Of a DNA stretch of 64,000 bases, positions 1-11,608 are shown in pieces. Under the pieces are notes generated by a model. The model was not told the origin of the DNA. It was given only the letters and a program-made list of their open reading frames with translations, and searched no databases. Numbering within the stretch: position 1 is the stretch's first letter; each line of letters begins with the position of its first letter. The translations under genes and the position numbers were made by a program. The DNA comes from Jacaranda mimosifolia (Eukaryota; Streptophyta; Magnoliopsida; Lamiales; Bignoniaceae): contig CM032121.1 in the NCBI GenBank assembly GCA_018894105.1, positions 32,344,230 to 32,408,229 of the forward strand, written 5' to 3'.

Positions 1-1400
1 TAAGCTTGTTGACTTCAGCTTCAATTAAAGGGACGAGCTCTGGGTGAAGCACTCGCCGTGACTGCTTTACTGGATGAGACCCATGTTTTAAGCCAAGGTG
101 ATGAATTGCAACTTTTGGGTGTAATCCTGGAATTTCTTTGTACATCCAAGCAAAGACATCCTTATACTCGCTCAAGATTTTGAAATATTGTTCCTCATCT
201 TCAGGATTTAGAAGCTTGCTAACAAATATGGGATGGGGCTCTTCTGGCGTGCCAAGATTCAACTCCTTGAGTTCTTCAACAGTTGCTTGTTCACCATCTT
301 CAAGTTGTGGAAGAGCTTTTGCGACTTCATCTTCAGGAATTTTTGAATCAGGCTCTTCATCAACAACGATATGGTTGCATGTGTGTAACTCATCATTTTC
401 TTCATCATATAGCTGTTTAATCTCAACAACTCTTATTCTTTGGAACGTAATGCTCCACTTTAATGCTCCATTTGCTTTTGAAACTAGGATAGGCACCATT
501 TTCCATACTGGGTAGTTTGTGGCTTGTATAAAACCATTTGCCACCAATCTATTAAATTCTTCAAGACGCGGATCATATGATGTAGGATTTAGCTCATCTT
601 CAACACTTGTGTAATTAGTGTTGATAGTGATTTCTACTTCATCTTCATCTACACCATTCTTTCTGCATGAACTTTTTATGATGCGTTGCTTTATTTTCAT
701 AGGTCTGTCCATATTGATGACTAAAATTGCAAATTTAGCTCCATTTGATTGAGATAAGTGAAGAGTCTGACCCTCATTTTTCAACTCCAACATATCAATC
801 TTATTGTTGACATCCATTTTTCTTGCTTTTATCATAGCATTATTTTTGAGTCGATTGAACATTGAACCTCTCAGATGTGGACCTGTATTAAGCTTGCTTT
901 GATCTTTAGAACCAAGTTTTTTAAAGATAGAAGGATGAGTAGTTGGAGTACTAAGACGATCAAATAAAAAAACTCTACGATTACTCTATTTTTGCTTTTC
1001 TTACTTCACATTTTCTTTTGCGAAAATATGTTGGACATTAGCACACTTATCCTTCTTCGTCACACATATCCTGACCGGTTCTACAACTTTAAATCCCAAG
1101 CCAACCCTTGATTGTTCAACATAAAATACTTATCTCTTTAATTTCTGTTGTGCTTCACTGAGACCATGAATATTTTCTCCAGTTAACTCAAGTTTAAGCT
1201 CACTTAAATTGGGTGGATTAGCAAAGTTATAGCCAGATTTTTCAAGCAACTTATACGCCTTAGGATCAAATGTCCCCCGTTCTTTGTGAGAAACCTTTGC
1301 AACAGATGGTCCATTATGGATTGATGAGTTTATGCCAACAATAAGCATGGTTAACTCCTTCCTCAAAGTTTGACAGTTGCTTGATTCTACCATCTTTAAT
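1..1400 (-). pseudogene. pol: pol linker and start of reverse transcriptase, truncated by window edge
   Basis: The minus strand carries the linker with FDPKAYKLLEKSGYNF (about 1210-1290), then a decayed stretch, then between about 200 and 1 the peptide FKILSEYKDVFAWMYKEIPG and, at the very edge, HPELVPLIEAEVNKL, which leads into the reverse-transcriptase domain. The RT catalytic motifs lie outside the window. An open frame on the plus strand at 138-515 is a by-product of this coding sequence. Confidence 0.75.
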
Positions 1401-1699
1401 TAGCTTTGAGCAGCATCATTTGGCTCAATACATACTCTAAGTGGAATTTGCCTTTTCTCTTGATATGACTATGGTGTGTATCGAAAGATTGGTAAGTTGG
1501 ACTTATCACCATGCTTGCATTTTTTGCTTGTCAAAACCTCAGTAATTGTCAGTTTACTCAAATTTTCAGAACAATCTTGTCTTTCTTCAATGAAGCGGTT
1601 GCTTGGAGCCTTTGCAGGTTACACTTCACTTACTGAGTCAGGATCCAAATAAAGTTTAGCATCAGGGAAGTATGATTCAGCTTCAGTAAATGGTTTCAC

Positions 1700-2250
1700 A
1701 CATGCGTCAGCTTTCATAACTTCTCAATTTTTTGAATACTTGTAGCATTGATGAAGAGTTGATGGTATCACCCTATTTTCATCAAGCCATGATCGTCCCC
1801 AAAATAGATGGTAGGAAGTCCTTGCATCAATGACATGAAATAAAGTACTTACTTCCAACTCCTCGATTGTGAGGTCTAGACAAATTATACCAATAGCTCA
1901 TTGGCCTCATTGATTGAAACCTTTAATAGTTTAGTGGCTGCATGCGAGTTCTTCAACCGAAATTCCCAAAATTTTCATGGTAGATTTCAGCATGATATTG
2001 ACAACAGATCCTCCGTCAATGAGTATGCGGTTAACCTTATGCTCCTATATTAATCGTAAAACAAAAGGCGACCTATTGTGAGGTTTAGATCCCAGTAGCA
2101 AATCCTTATCTGTAAAAGTAATGGTTGTACAACATGAAGTAGAGTGCTACTCTTTAGTTTCATAAGATATAGCATGTACTGTTTCAACTCTTTGATCAAA
2201 GAATCATGTAGGAAAATAATCTTTCAAAGTCACTTGGCTCTTTTTGTAAC
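1700..2250 (-). pseudogene. Aspartic protease fossil of the Tat-like element
   Basis: Around 1940-2040 the minus strand encodes IDGGSVVNIMLKSTMKILG, the active-site loop of Tat-clade retroviral-type aspartic protease, where DGGS replaces the usual DTGA/DSGA. About 150 bp downstream is GRxWLxENRVIPSTLHQ, the conserved C-terminal part of the same domain. Stops and frame changes break the reading frame. In a working element this domain would cut the gag-pol polyprotein. Confidence 0.7.
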
Positions 2251-2594
2251 ATGCTAATGAATTTTCCAACTTGCCATTTGTAGCTTTTAGATTTTTCATC
2301 ATCCTTGGTTGAAGGAGTCTAGCCACATGCGAGACCTTTGATGCTAATGGATGAGATTAATTAGCACATCATCTTCTCCTTCAACGGTGCATCACAAGAA
2401 TCCACTCGCTGCTATCTTCAGTTTCTGTAATAGAACTTATTTCTAGTTTAGTCACTTTATCAACGAATTGAGTCTTCACTAGCACTGGATCTAAACTTCC
2501 AAACTGAAGAATTGTTGATGCCCCCGTAAGTGTAGATGAAGAAAAGACATTGTCTTTGCTTGTAACATATGTGGTATTTGCTATAGTTATAGCA

Positions 2595-4170
2595 CTAGCA
2601 AGGTTTGACCCAACAATATCTTCTATTAAGAATTATCTTTCTATCTCTTGCCAATGCCATAACCTTGTCCTTGAAGATGAAATATTTCTCTATTGGATGG
2701 CTAAAAACTCGATGATACTTGCAATATTTTGGATCGTTCACCTTTCCAACTTCTTTAGGATATTTTGCTTCCAACAGTTCAATCAACTTCCTTGTCAATA
2801 ATTCATCAAAGATGTGAGAAACATCATAATCTAGAAATGGATACTAGTTCTCTTGGATTTCTTTCAATGTTTTCTTACCTGTTGAAATGCATTGATCTTC
2901 AATTTTCTCAGCAAACTTTTTATCGCTTGTAGGAATGTTTATAGAGGTTGTCTTGATCGCCATGGATTCCTTAGTAGTAGCTTTGGCATATTTTTCACTC
3001 TTTTTTTAATCTTTCCATTATTTCTTCTAGTCTTCAACAAGAATTCTGACCCCACAATTAACAATGCTAAGCTCCATGTTGTGGGCACGAGTGGCTAATT
3101 CCTCAAAAGTGAGAGGCTTGATTCCTTGAAGAATATAGAGAAGTGCCCAGTGCATACCTTGAATACACATCTCCACCTCAAATGTCTCTGAGAGCTTATC
3201 TTTGCAGTTCAAACTTAATGCACGCCAACTGTTGATGTAGTCTACTACCAGCTTGTCCTTCCATTATTTTGCATTGGTAAGTTCAATCATGCTCACAGTC
3301 CGGCATGTAGTATAGAAACGATTCAAAAACTCTTTTGCTATTTGATCCTAGCTATCGATGGATTCAGGTTCTAAGTCGATGTACCAGTCGAAGGCATTTC
3401 CTTTCAATGAACGCACAAACTGTTTCACAAGAAGATCACCATAAGTCATTGCATTGTTGCATGTCTCTATGAAATGGGCCACACACTATTTTGGATTTCC
3501 CTTTCTATCAAACTGCTGGAATTTTGGTGGTTGATATCTTATCGACGTTCTCAGTGAGTCAATCCTCTTTGTATATGGCTTTGAATACACAATAGAACTT
3601 TGAGAAGACATGTCATACTGAGCTGTAATAGTGTTGGTGATAATGTCCTACAATTGTTGAGCAAACAGTGTAGTAATAGAAGTTGCAGAATGATTGATCT
3701 TTTGATTAGTTTCTCGCTGTGAGGCATTTCCTCAACTTGTTTCTCCTCCACTGCATAGCCAAGGAAAGATTGATGGTTGTAGCTAGACCCTCCAATATGG
3801 GAGTATTCCTGCTTGTTCATGAATCGTGCAATTTGTAGATCTTTTTCTTCTACAATCTTTTGGAGGTTAGCTATAGCTTGAGTCATCCAAGCAATTTGTT
3901 CATCCATTGTTGTCGCTCTAGTCGCTGTAACCAACAACTCAGCAAAAGATGATGTCTTAAGATTTATTTCCCTTGGACTTCCATATTCAGAATTATTCGA
4001 TGGAATGAAATCAGTATTCTTGCCCCCAGTCATGGGCTGATTGACGGATTCAGTAGCTGGGTTAGCAGCATCTTTCTTGGCCAAGGCAAGTTGGTTCCTC
4101 TTAGATGCTATTGAGTGATTGCAAATATTTTTAAAATTCAAGTGGGAGGAAGAGATGAGGGGTAGGATCA
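2595..4170 (-). pseudogene. gag: gag fossil of the Tat-like element
   Basis: The gag polyprotein packages element RNA in cytoplasmic particles. Conserved pieces appear in successive frames of the minus strand. An N-terminal helical stretch (about 3790-3930, MDEQIAWMTQAIANLQKIVE) looks like a short coiled coil. The Retrotrans_gag core spans about 3030-3590 and includes QFVRSLKGNAFDWY and [21 protein letters not shown]-terminal CKYHRVFSHPIEKYFIFKDK motif (about 2640-2740) is the degenerate zinc-knuckle-like region of this clade. At least two frameshifts and several stops separate the pieces. An ATG at 4201 lies in the LTR and gives an artificial extension; the natural start was probably downstream. 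Confidence 0.82.
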
Positions 4171-4188
4171 GTCCCACTGGGCGTGCCA
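4171..4188 (-). other. Primer-binding site of the Tat-like element
   Basis: The minus strand reads TGGCACGCCCAGTGGGAC, preceded by AATTT at the LTR end. This leader is characteristic of plant Tat/Grande-type gypsy elements, where it primes minus-strand DNA synthesis. It sets the LTR boundary and orientation. Confidence 0.75.
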
Positions 4189-4194
4189 AAAATT

Positions 4195-4961
4195 TGTTCA
4201 CACAAATTTCATTGTTTGTAAAATTAAATCACAAGACAAAGAAAAATAATGAACAAATTGAATTTATATTAAAGAATAAAAGAAAATTACAATTTATCAG
4301 AGAAAAAATAAATTCCCTAACAAAACTAATTCCCTGATTCTTCTCCCAATATATGATCCAAAGGCTTGAAGCTTATTCTTGGATATAAAGTGTAGTATCC
4401 TTTGACTTGATAAAAAAATATTACGAAATTTCTTTGAACTCAAACCTTGACTCAAAGATCAAAGGACTTGATGACTTGATGCTTTGAAGATGCATATGAC
4501 CTTGTGGTAGCAATACTTCATCGCAGCAGAAACTTGAAGCTTGAAGACTTGAGTCTTTGACTTGAGAATATATGTGAATGTGAATATGAGAATATGCATG
4601 AGTCTCTGAACACTTATTTATATAGGTGTTTAGTACGAAGCCCCAAATGACTTGGATTTCTTTGATAGTTATCTCTTTCATACACATGTTAAGAGATAAC
4701 ATCAAATATTTTGACTTGACTGATCCATGCACATAGATACGGCACACGTCACAATTTTAGTTAGTCCGAGATTGCTAGGCCATCAGACTTGATTTGATCG
4801 ACATGATACATCACCTTGACACTTGTTGATATTTGATTTGTGCATAAAATAATATTAGAGTATTAATTAAAATTAACTATTTATCTTTCAGAATCAAATT
4901 TAATAAATTCCAATACATAAATAAAAAAATTTTAAATTAATAACTAATATATTATTTTACA
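4195..4961 (-). repeat. 5' LTR of the Tat-like element
   Basis: On the minus strand the LTR starts TGTAAAATAATA at 4961 and ends at 4195, just before the TTTTTGGCACGCCC leader. Length about 767 bp. The lower boundary is fixed by the primer-binding site; the upper one is inferred from the TG start and the switch to copia integrase sequence immediately beyond. The second LTR is not in the window, so the ends cannot be confirmed by comparison. Confidence 0.65.
4614..4625 (-). promoter_or_regulatory. Probable TATA box of the Tat-like LTR
   Basis: The minus strand reads CTATATAAATAA, a near-consensus plant TATA box, at the expected place inside the LTR and about 430 bp upstream of the LTR end. 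Transcription would start about 30 bp further down, near 4585, and run toward the primer-binding site. This is inferred from sequence only. Confidence 0.5.
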
Positions 4962-4980
4962 CGTGTCATTCTTTAACTGG

Positions 4981-5580
4981 TCAAAAAATTAATTTGCCAA
5001 TAGTTACAAACCACCAACTACCTGAGACATTAGGGATTTTGGAAGGCCCCCAAGCATTGGTGTGAGAGAAAGGTTGAGAAGACTTTATATTATTAAGTGG
5101 CAAAAAAGTACGATGATGCTTAGAAAATTCACAAGTTTCACAGTGAAGATTATTGGTATCAATATTTTTGAAATTAACAGGAAACATATTCATGAGTAAA
5201 CGAAAGGATGGATGTCCAAGACGAAGATGTTCTAGCCAAATCTCAAAGGTATTTGAAGTAGAACATGAAAGGGTGAACTTATTCCAATTTCTTCTAGAAT
5301 CACCATCAACCTCAGGTGGTAAAGACCTTCATTCTCTTTAGCATATCCAATCATTTTTCCCATTGCCTCGTCCTTCAAAATACATTCAATCTCATCAAAA
5401 ATTGCCTTACATTTAAGTTTTTTAAGTTGATAAACAGTAAGTAATTTGAAGGATAATTTTGGAACATGCAGGACATTTTTCAAAGGAAAGATAGAAGATA
5501 AGTTAATCTTTTCTTTACCAACAATTGTGGTAAGAGAACTGTATGCAATTATGATTTTTTTTTTATTCCTGGGCATAGCT
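4981..5580 (-). pseudogene. pol: copia protease/pre-integrase fossil
   Basis: Two open minus-strand segments are consecutive pieces of copia pol. The upstream piece (5232-5576) contains NVLHVPKLSFKLLTVYQL, the conserved block after the copia protease. The downstream piece (4981-5193) contains the pre-integrase zinc finger with HCETCEFSKHHRT and the start of the integrase core (SGSWWFVT). A frame break separates them near 5230 and the integrase ends abruptly at the Tat-like LTR. Confidence 0.8.
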
Positions 5581-5589
5581 TTTAGGTCT

Positions 5590-6720
5590 TTAATTGAGTA
5601 GAAGAATTAGTCATGTGGTTAGTGGCTCTAGAGTCTATCACCCATGAATCAAGAGGACAAGAGGCATTAAAATTTGCTAAAAAGAGGCACTTACAAATTG
5701 ACGAAAATAACAAGTACTAAAGGAATTAGACAGAGATCGTTAAGGAAACCCCGCAATTTTTCAATCTCCTCCTTGTTGAACCTATAAATATTATTTTGCT
5801 CGATCTTTTCTGAGGAATTATCTTCCTTCTTGTTGGTATAGTTGGCTTGTCCTTTATATGCTTCAATACGGCTAAGGAATTGAGCTTTCCCATGAAGTCT
5901 GAAACATGTCTCTCTGGTATGTCAAGATTTTTTACAATGAGTACAAAATAGATTGTCTTGGCTAGATGGCTTGGATGAAGGATTTTTAGATTCTTGCTTT
6001 GCTTTTTGTCTTGCAGAAATCAGTACTGATCTTTCTGATGATTGAGGTTCAAGCATGACATTTCTTTAACTTTCCTCAACACGTATAATAGAAAATATCT
6101 CATTTAGAGAAGGTATATTTTCTCTTACTCGAAAATGTGATTGCTTTCGAGAAGACTCAGAACAATCTTAGTATCCTCACTACATTGCAATTGAATGTTT
6201 TGGTAATGATCTAATTCCAACCAAAAACCATTCATCAAATTATAATACTTTGTGACCTAGAAATTACCTTGTTTTGTGGCTGAAATCTTTGTTTTCAACT
6301 CATAAATGGCAGTAGCATTCTTTATCTTTGAATATATTTGGCAAATTGTCTCCCATATATCTTTTTTAGTAGGAAGAAACATGCAGTTCTTACCAATCTC
6401 ATGTTGCAAAGAGTTCTAGAGCTAGGACATGATTATTGAATCTTCTTCCCCTCACTTGGAACCCAGGATCATCGCTTTTTGGACCAAATTTCAAAAGATG
6501 ATTAATTTTGCCTCACCCCTTGAGGAAAGTCTTCACAATCTGCAACCATTGGAGAATTTTTTTTCCAGTGAGTCAATAAGAAGGGCCCATATTCTGCAGT
6601 TCTCCATTTAATCTAGCCTCAAAAATTGAAGCTAAAGCCTTTGTAGGTATTGCAACCATTACATAAGCAGGAGTATTTGTATTTTCTAATATTTCAGACA
6701 TCTTACTAGAAAGCTGAGTT
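5590..6720 (-). pseudogene. gag: copia gag fossil (UBN2 plus zinc knuckle)
   Basis: Around 6080-6660 the minus strand encodes a degraded UBN2 gag: motifs WLQIVKTFLKG, MFLPTKKDIWETI and KTKISATKQGN are readable in order. Around 5870-5950 follows a CCHC knuckle region with HTRETCFRLHGKAQF. Stops and frameshifts interrupt it. The plus-strand frame at 6429-6611 is a shadow of this gag. Confidence 0.78.
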
Positions 6721-6839
6721 CCACAAAGAAAGACAAAAGAAAAACTAATTTAGAGAAAGTCCCCGTAATTAGGCCGAGAAAAAAATGCAGCAATGAGAGA
6801 TAACCTAAAAAAATAAAATAGAGATATAAAGGCCAATGT

Positions 6840-8396
6840 TAGGGGTGTGCAAAAATAAAAATCAAAACATACCAAAAACCATAAAAACCAAACCGGAACC
6901 AATCGGTTTTATATTTAAAAAAAAATCAATTTTTGGTTCGGTTTGATTTTTTTACTCGGTTAATGAAACTGAATCAAAACAAAAAAAAATCGATTTGATT
7001 TCAATTTGGTAATTGGTCTTTTGGTTTTCAATGGGTTTTTAGTTTCAAACCGAAAACTGATAAAAAAAAATTGGTTTCGTTTGGTTAACCAAACTGAAAC
7101 CGGTCTTTTGGTTTTCAATGGGTTTTCGGTTCGGTTTAACCGAATCGAACTGAAAATTGGTTTACTTTTATTATTCTTTTTAAATACTATTGTTCGAGTA
7201 GCTACAATTAAGTGTGGAATAGCTTTTATTATGATTTATGTGCTAGTAATGTTAGTAAATTTCATATTTTTTATTAAAATTTTTAAATCTATTATCTAAG
7301 ATAAATAAATGTAATTTTTAAAATAATGTAAATGTTAATGTATTTTTAAGTTTTTGGGGATCAATAAAAAAGTGAAGTTTTTGATAAGGTGAAATAGTTG
7401 AGGGGGACAAAAAAAAAAAAGAAATAAAATTGGAGATGGGAGAAGAGAAAATGAAACTATATTATTATTTTTTAAAATAAAATTGATTTTATCATCTTAT
7501 TGTAAAATATATCAAAATAGTTATTAAAACTTAAAAGTCCTGGCTTTTGTAAATAGTATAGATATTAATATACAATATATAAAAAAAAGAGTAAAAAATT
7601 ATTATACAAAGAAAAAAAGTTGATAGTTTTTCAAAACTCAAACTATATAAGTGTGTAATTTATTTATTAAATGAATTAATAGACATCACATATAAAAAAT
7701 TGATGATTATGATTTAAAGAGGAAAAAAATGTGATATAAAAAGAAAATTAAAATTTCTCTTTAAATTTATATATATATATATATATACATACGGTGCATT
7801 GATGAGTAAAATAGAGATTTCAATTTAAATTGCAAACCAATGGATTGGATCATATATTTCTATTCCTGTGGCACTAGTATATTGCATCTGTTGGCCAATA
7901 AACATTTTATCTATACTATTGAAAAAAGAAAGACTATTTTGTGTCTAAAATGAAATTTACTTTTGTTATTTTACATAATGTGTCCTTCTAATATACAAAT
8001 ATATTCTAAATCATAATTTAGAAATTTATGTTCAAGTTCTAATTTCTACTTGATAAATTTGAATTTATATATAAATTATAATTTATAATTGAGAGTTATA
8101 AAAATTGCATCCTAATTTCTAACTATATTAATATATTTTAAATTCTAAATGTGGAGACAACCTAAATTCCAAAAATCCTAATATTATGTTCAAGTTCTAA
8201 TTTTTAAATGAAAAAACTAATTTTTTTTTTTTTTAAAAAAAAAAGGAAAGAAGGGGGAAGTGGGGTTGAACCTATTTAGCTAGATTTGGTTAAAAATCAT
8301 GTTCGATTTTTTATTTTTCATTTTGAAAAATCAAAAGTTTCAGTTAATCGAACCGAAACTTTGGTTCGGTCGGTTTTAACGGAATGCACACCCCTA
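6840..8396. mobile_element. Non-autonomous hAT-like element (family 1, copy 1)
   Basis: Termini are TAGGGGTGTGCA on the left and its complement TGCACACCCCTA on the right. The flanking 8-mers are GCCAATGT (6832-6839) and GCCAAGGT (8397-8404), a target duplication with one mismatch. An 8-bp duplication with TAGGG-type ends is the hAT signature. Both ends carry iterated GGTTCGGTTT / AACCGAACC subterminal motifs; the middle is AT-rich and non-coding. It is inserted in the copia leader and is related to the copy at 29237-31033. Confidence 0.85.
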
Positions 8397-8416
8397 GCCA
8401 AGGTTCTTGAACCTTA

Positions 8417-8428
8417 GCTCTGGTACCA
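8417..8428 (-). other. Primer-binding site of the copia element
   Basis: The minus strand reads TGGTACCAGAGC directly after the LTR end. This is one base from TGGTATCAGAGC, the initiator-Met tRNA site used by many plant copia elements. Confidence 0.75.
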
Positions 8429-8665
8429 TGAAGAAACTATCAAAAGCTTTCTTATTTCATTATGAAAATATTTTCCCTTTAAATAGACAGGGAGATACAA
8501 CAGAAAAATTACAACAATGAATCAAATCAAATCCTAGAAATAGGAAATAATATCAAATCAGATATAATGAAAAAGATCATAAAACAACAATTTTCCTAAG
8601 ATAAAAGATAAGATTGTCTAATTCCTAAAATAAAGTATTTGTGTCTAATTCAAGGATTTCCAACA
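8429..8665 (-). repeat. 5' LTR of the copia element
   Basis: The minus strand starts TGTTGGAAATCC at 8665 and ends TTTCTTCA at 8429, directly before the primer-binding site. The 237-bp length is in the usual range for short copia LTRs. The partner LTR is absent. Confidence 0.75.
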
Positions 8666-9698
8666 GATAAAAACATTGATTCGAACATACCTCATATTAA
8701 CAGAGCTAAACTACCAAAAACCAAAATGATATGTGAAAATGAAGTTAGTAACTCATGCAAAAGCTGGATTGAGTGAGCAGCAGTGTGGTAAAGTAGATAG
8801 CAGTAGAGTAAAATTTTCACTTAAAGTTCGACCTTGCTATTTTGTTGTATCACTACTGATGCTATACCAAAAACCATATCAAGTCTTGGGCACATTAGAT
8901 TGCACATTCAGACTAGCATTTTCTTCATTATCTTATATAAAACAATCAAATGTTATCTGCGTAGATATATGACTAATTTTAAGTACCCACGCATTTTCAA
9001 AGTTTGATAATTTACATGTAGAAAGAGATCACTAATTTATTGGTAACAATAATTCATAGATTTAACATCAAAATATGGTATGGATTAAATAAGAATAATT
9101 TTTTTTTTTTAACAGAAGAAACTATAATATAGATTTACTCCCAATAAGACAAATCAGAATGTAATTTATAACTCCTCATATGCGCATCATATGTATTGAA
9201 GACAAATATAAACAGATCCCAAACTTGTCAATCTATTGTTGAATTCTAGAAATCTAGATCTTATGGTGTTTCTATAAACAACCATACAATTTTCAAGTCT
9301 AGTGGTTCTTTGCCTTTCCTTCGTCGTGGAATGATTATTCAAGTTTGTGCTCGGCTGCATACATGAGTGTCCACTAATTGAGAGAAGCTATAACCTAAAT
9401 CTTACCACCTTATACATGACTAACTTCAAATGACCAATTTTTCTTCGAAATCAATCTTTATTAAGTTAGCCGACTTGTTGGTATACTTCAATATAATATT
9501 TTAAGCCAGTTTTATGTGGGTATTATTTTAGATATCTGAACTTTTCTTTGGGAAATATTTAAGAAGAAAACACATTAGAAAAATCTAGTCAGCTTTAGGG
9601 AAGATATGTTTACAAATTTAAGTTACAAAATTGAAGAGGTTCATAAAAGCTGACCTAATACTAACTAGTTATTAACTAAATCAATAGTTGTAAAAAGA
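8666..9698. other. Non-coding stretch, nothing recognised
   Basis: About 1 kb of AT-rich sequence without a supported gene. An open frame at 8733-8972 (79 codons) has no recognisable motif. No terminal repeats or tandem structure were seen. Confidence 0.6.
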
Positions 9699-9707
9699 CA
9701 AAAAAGG

Positions 9708-11599
9708 TAGACTTGGCAATTGGGTAACCAATGACAGGCAATGAGAGGTTGGATAAATTTACCCATGGATAAGCTTACCTATTTTTTATTAGGTACGAGA
9801 TATTGGATCCATTACCTATGAGGATAGGTAACAACTAAACCACGGGTACTAGTAAAAAAATTTATTTTCTTAATATTTAAAGATAAATTAATATCCACCT
9901 TGCAACTTACATGATGTTATTAAAGTATTAACTAAACAGAACTAAAAAAAAGATTATGAATTTATTAAATTGAATAAGTACTTAACGCATATTAATAACG
10001 TTGTAGTTTAACACTTACAACTTAAGTATTAAAAATCCATTAAATTTAAAGTACATCACATTTGAAAGTTCAAATTTAATTTTCATTACATGCCAAAAGT
10101 TTTTTGAATTAAAAGTTTAAATATCACTTAAACATTGTTGTCTTTGTAGAAGAAGATGTTACATCCATAAAAATATGCACAACAAATTATTTATCAGTTG
10201 ACTACATAGGTGGCTGCTATTTGAGAAGGGTTTTTTGTTATACACTATTTTGTATTTAGGGTATTAGTTTGTTGTAATTTTTTGGGTAAATAGCAGACAA
10301 CCCCCCAATGTATAGGGTCATTTGCACTTTGCACCCCAACCGTTGCAAGTGTGTGGAATGAGTACCCAACATTTGCTCAATGTGCTTAAATACCCCATGT
10401 TCCAACTTTCCAGCGGCATATTTAAAAGTTGTTGCACTTTGCCCCCCTGATGTTTTAAAAAAATTATATTTAACCACCTAAAGTACTTTAAAATATTACC
10501 CTTAGCATTAAATTCATATTTTGGTGGAATAAAGTCAAATATTTTGTCAAATATTGTTATCATATATTACTTAATTGTCATTATATCACTAGTTCAATCA
10601 ATTTGAGTTATCTAAAATCTATAACAACTTAATGGTACAATTTTTTTTTAAATTAATGTTTGCAAAATAATTAAAATATAATTTTAGATTTATACCAAAT
10701 GATTGTTATGGTGTACTTAAAAATTTGTATTTATTTGTTTAATTAAGAGTGTAAGTAGGTTAGGGTTTTAATTTAGAGAAGAATATATAGGATAGATGAC
10801 ACTAGTTGGATGAATATTGGCAGCAAATAATGTAGATCTTAATATCAACATTATTTCTCTCATTTATTACTCTATTTAAATTAAAAATATTTAATATCAT
10901 TTGCTAACAAATATGCATAATGTTATATTGATATAAAATCAATTAGGATATAATTTTAAAATTAGTTTTAATCAACTTATTCATATAAACTAAGTAAAAT
11001 ATAATTATAAAATTAATTTGTAAATATATAATTGCTTAAATTGATTTAACTGTCCATATATTGATAAGCGACTAGTGTATGATAATATTTTGTATAAACT
11101 ATTTCACTTAATTCCACAAAAATAAAATCTAATGATAAAAGTGCTACACTTTATAATGATTAAGGTGTTAAATGCACATTTTGTTAAAGTTTAGGAGGTA
11201 AAGTGAAACATATTCAAAGTATTTCAGCATCTTCGTTGGAAAATTCTGCCGAAAAATGGAACAATTGGGTATTCAAGCACATTTAGCGAATGCTGGGTAA
11301 TCTTTTCGCACATTTGCAATGGCAAGGGGGCAAAGTGCACATGACCCTATACATTGAGGAATTGTCTGCTATTTACCCTAATTTTTTTTTTTGTAAAATT
11401 CAAAAATTAAAAGGCACATTAAAAATTTTAAAAACATAAATATATATATATATACGGGTAACCCGTGGGTTGGGCCAAAAAATGGTGGGTAATTTGGGTA
11501 TGGGCAAAATTATTCACATTTTATTGGGTTGAAAATATAAGGTCCATTACCCGTATCTTTTTGGGTATCTGGGGTATGGGTAATATTTTACCTGGTCTA
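9708..11599. mobile_element. Short-TIR DNA transposon, hAT-like, carrying a nested Mutator-like element
   Basis: Left end TAGACTTGGCAA and right end (reverse complement) TAGACCAGGTAA match at 9 of 12 positions. The flanks are CAAAAAAGG on both sides (9699-9707 and 11600-11608), a 9-bp match in low-complexity sequence, so the true duplication could be 8 or 9 bp. Subterminal sequence iterates GGGTAA / TTACCC and GGGTTGGG. No transposase is present. A complete Mutator-like element (10284-11378) lies inside and is younger. Confidence 0.6.
10284..11378. mobile_element. Mutator-like element with long terminal inverted repeats
   Basis: Both ends start GGGTAAATAGCAGACAA when read inward, and the inverted repeat continues imperfectly for about 190 bp, including the shared word ATGTATAGGGTCAT. 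The 9-mers TAATTTTTT at 10275-10283 and 11379-11387 form the 9-bp target duplication expected of Mutator-like elements. The 0.7-kb interior is AT-rich and non-coding, so the element is non-autonomous. Minus-strand frames at 10256-10563 fall in the left inverted repeat and are not genes. Confidence 0.85.
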
Positions 11600-11608
11600 C
11601 AAAAAAGG

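Larger units (their letters stand above)
1..4961 (-). mobile_element. Ty3/gypsy retrotransposon, Tat/Grande-like, 5' half
   Basis: Reading down the minus strand from 4961 the order is LTR, primer-binding site, gag, protease, pre-RT linker and the start of the reverse-transcriptase region, which runs off the window at position 1. Peptide fragments match what is known of plant Tat-clade elements: a Retrotrans_gag core, a protease with DGGS in place of DSG/DTG, and a linker with FDPKAYKLLEKSGY. Frameshifts and stops are frequent, so it is not coding-competent. The element starts inside the integrase region of a copia element (4962-8665), so it is the younger insertion. The target duplication cannot be verified because the 3' LTR lies outside the window. 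Confidence 0.88.
4962..8665 (-). mobile_element. Decayed Ty1/copia retrotransposon, 5' part
   Basis: From high to low coordinates the minus strand gives a short LTR (8429-8665), a Met-tRNA-type primer-binding site, then a UBN2-type gag, a zinc knuckle, protease-region fragments and a GAG_pre-integrase domain. The copia sequence stops at 4962, where the Tat-like element begins, so RT and RNase H are missing here. A hAT-like element (6840-8396) lies between the primer-binding site and gag. The copia is therefore the oldest of the three elements in this stack. Confidence 0.85.

Noticed and set aside
138..515. 125-codon plus-strand ORF
   Set aside because: Lies opposite the pol region of the minus-strand Tat-like element, whose minus-strand translation gives recognisable motifs; the plus frame is a Ser-rich shadow.
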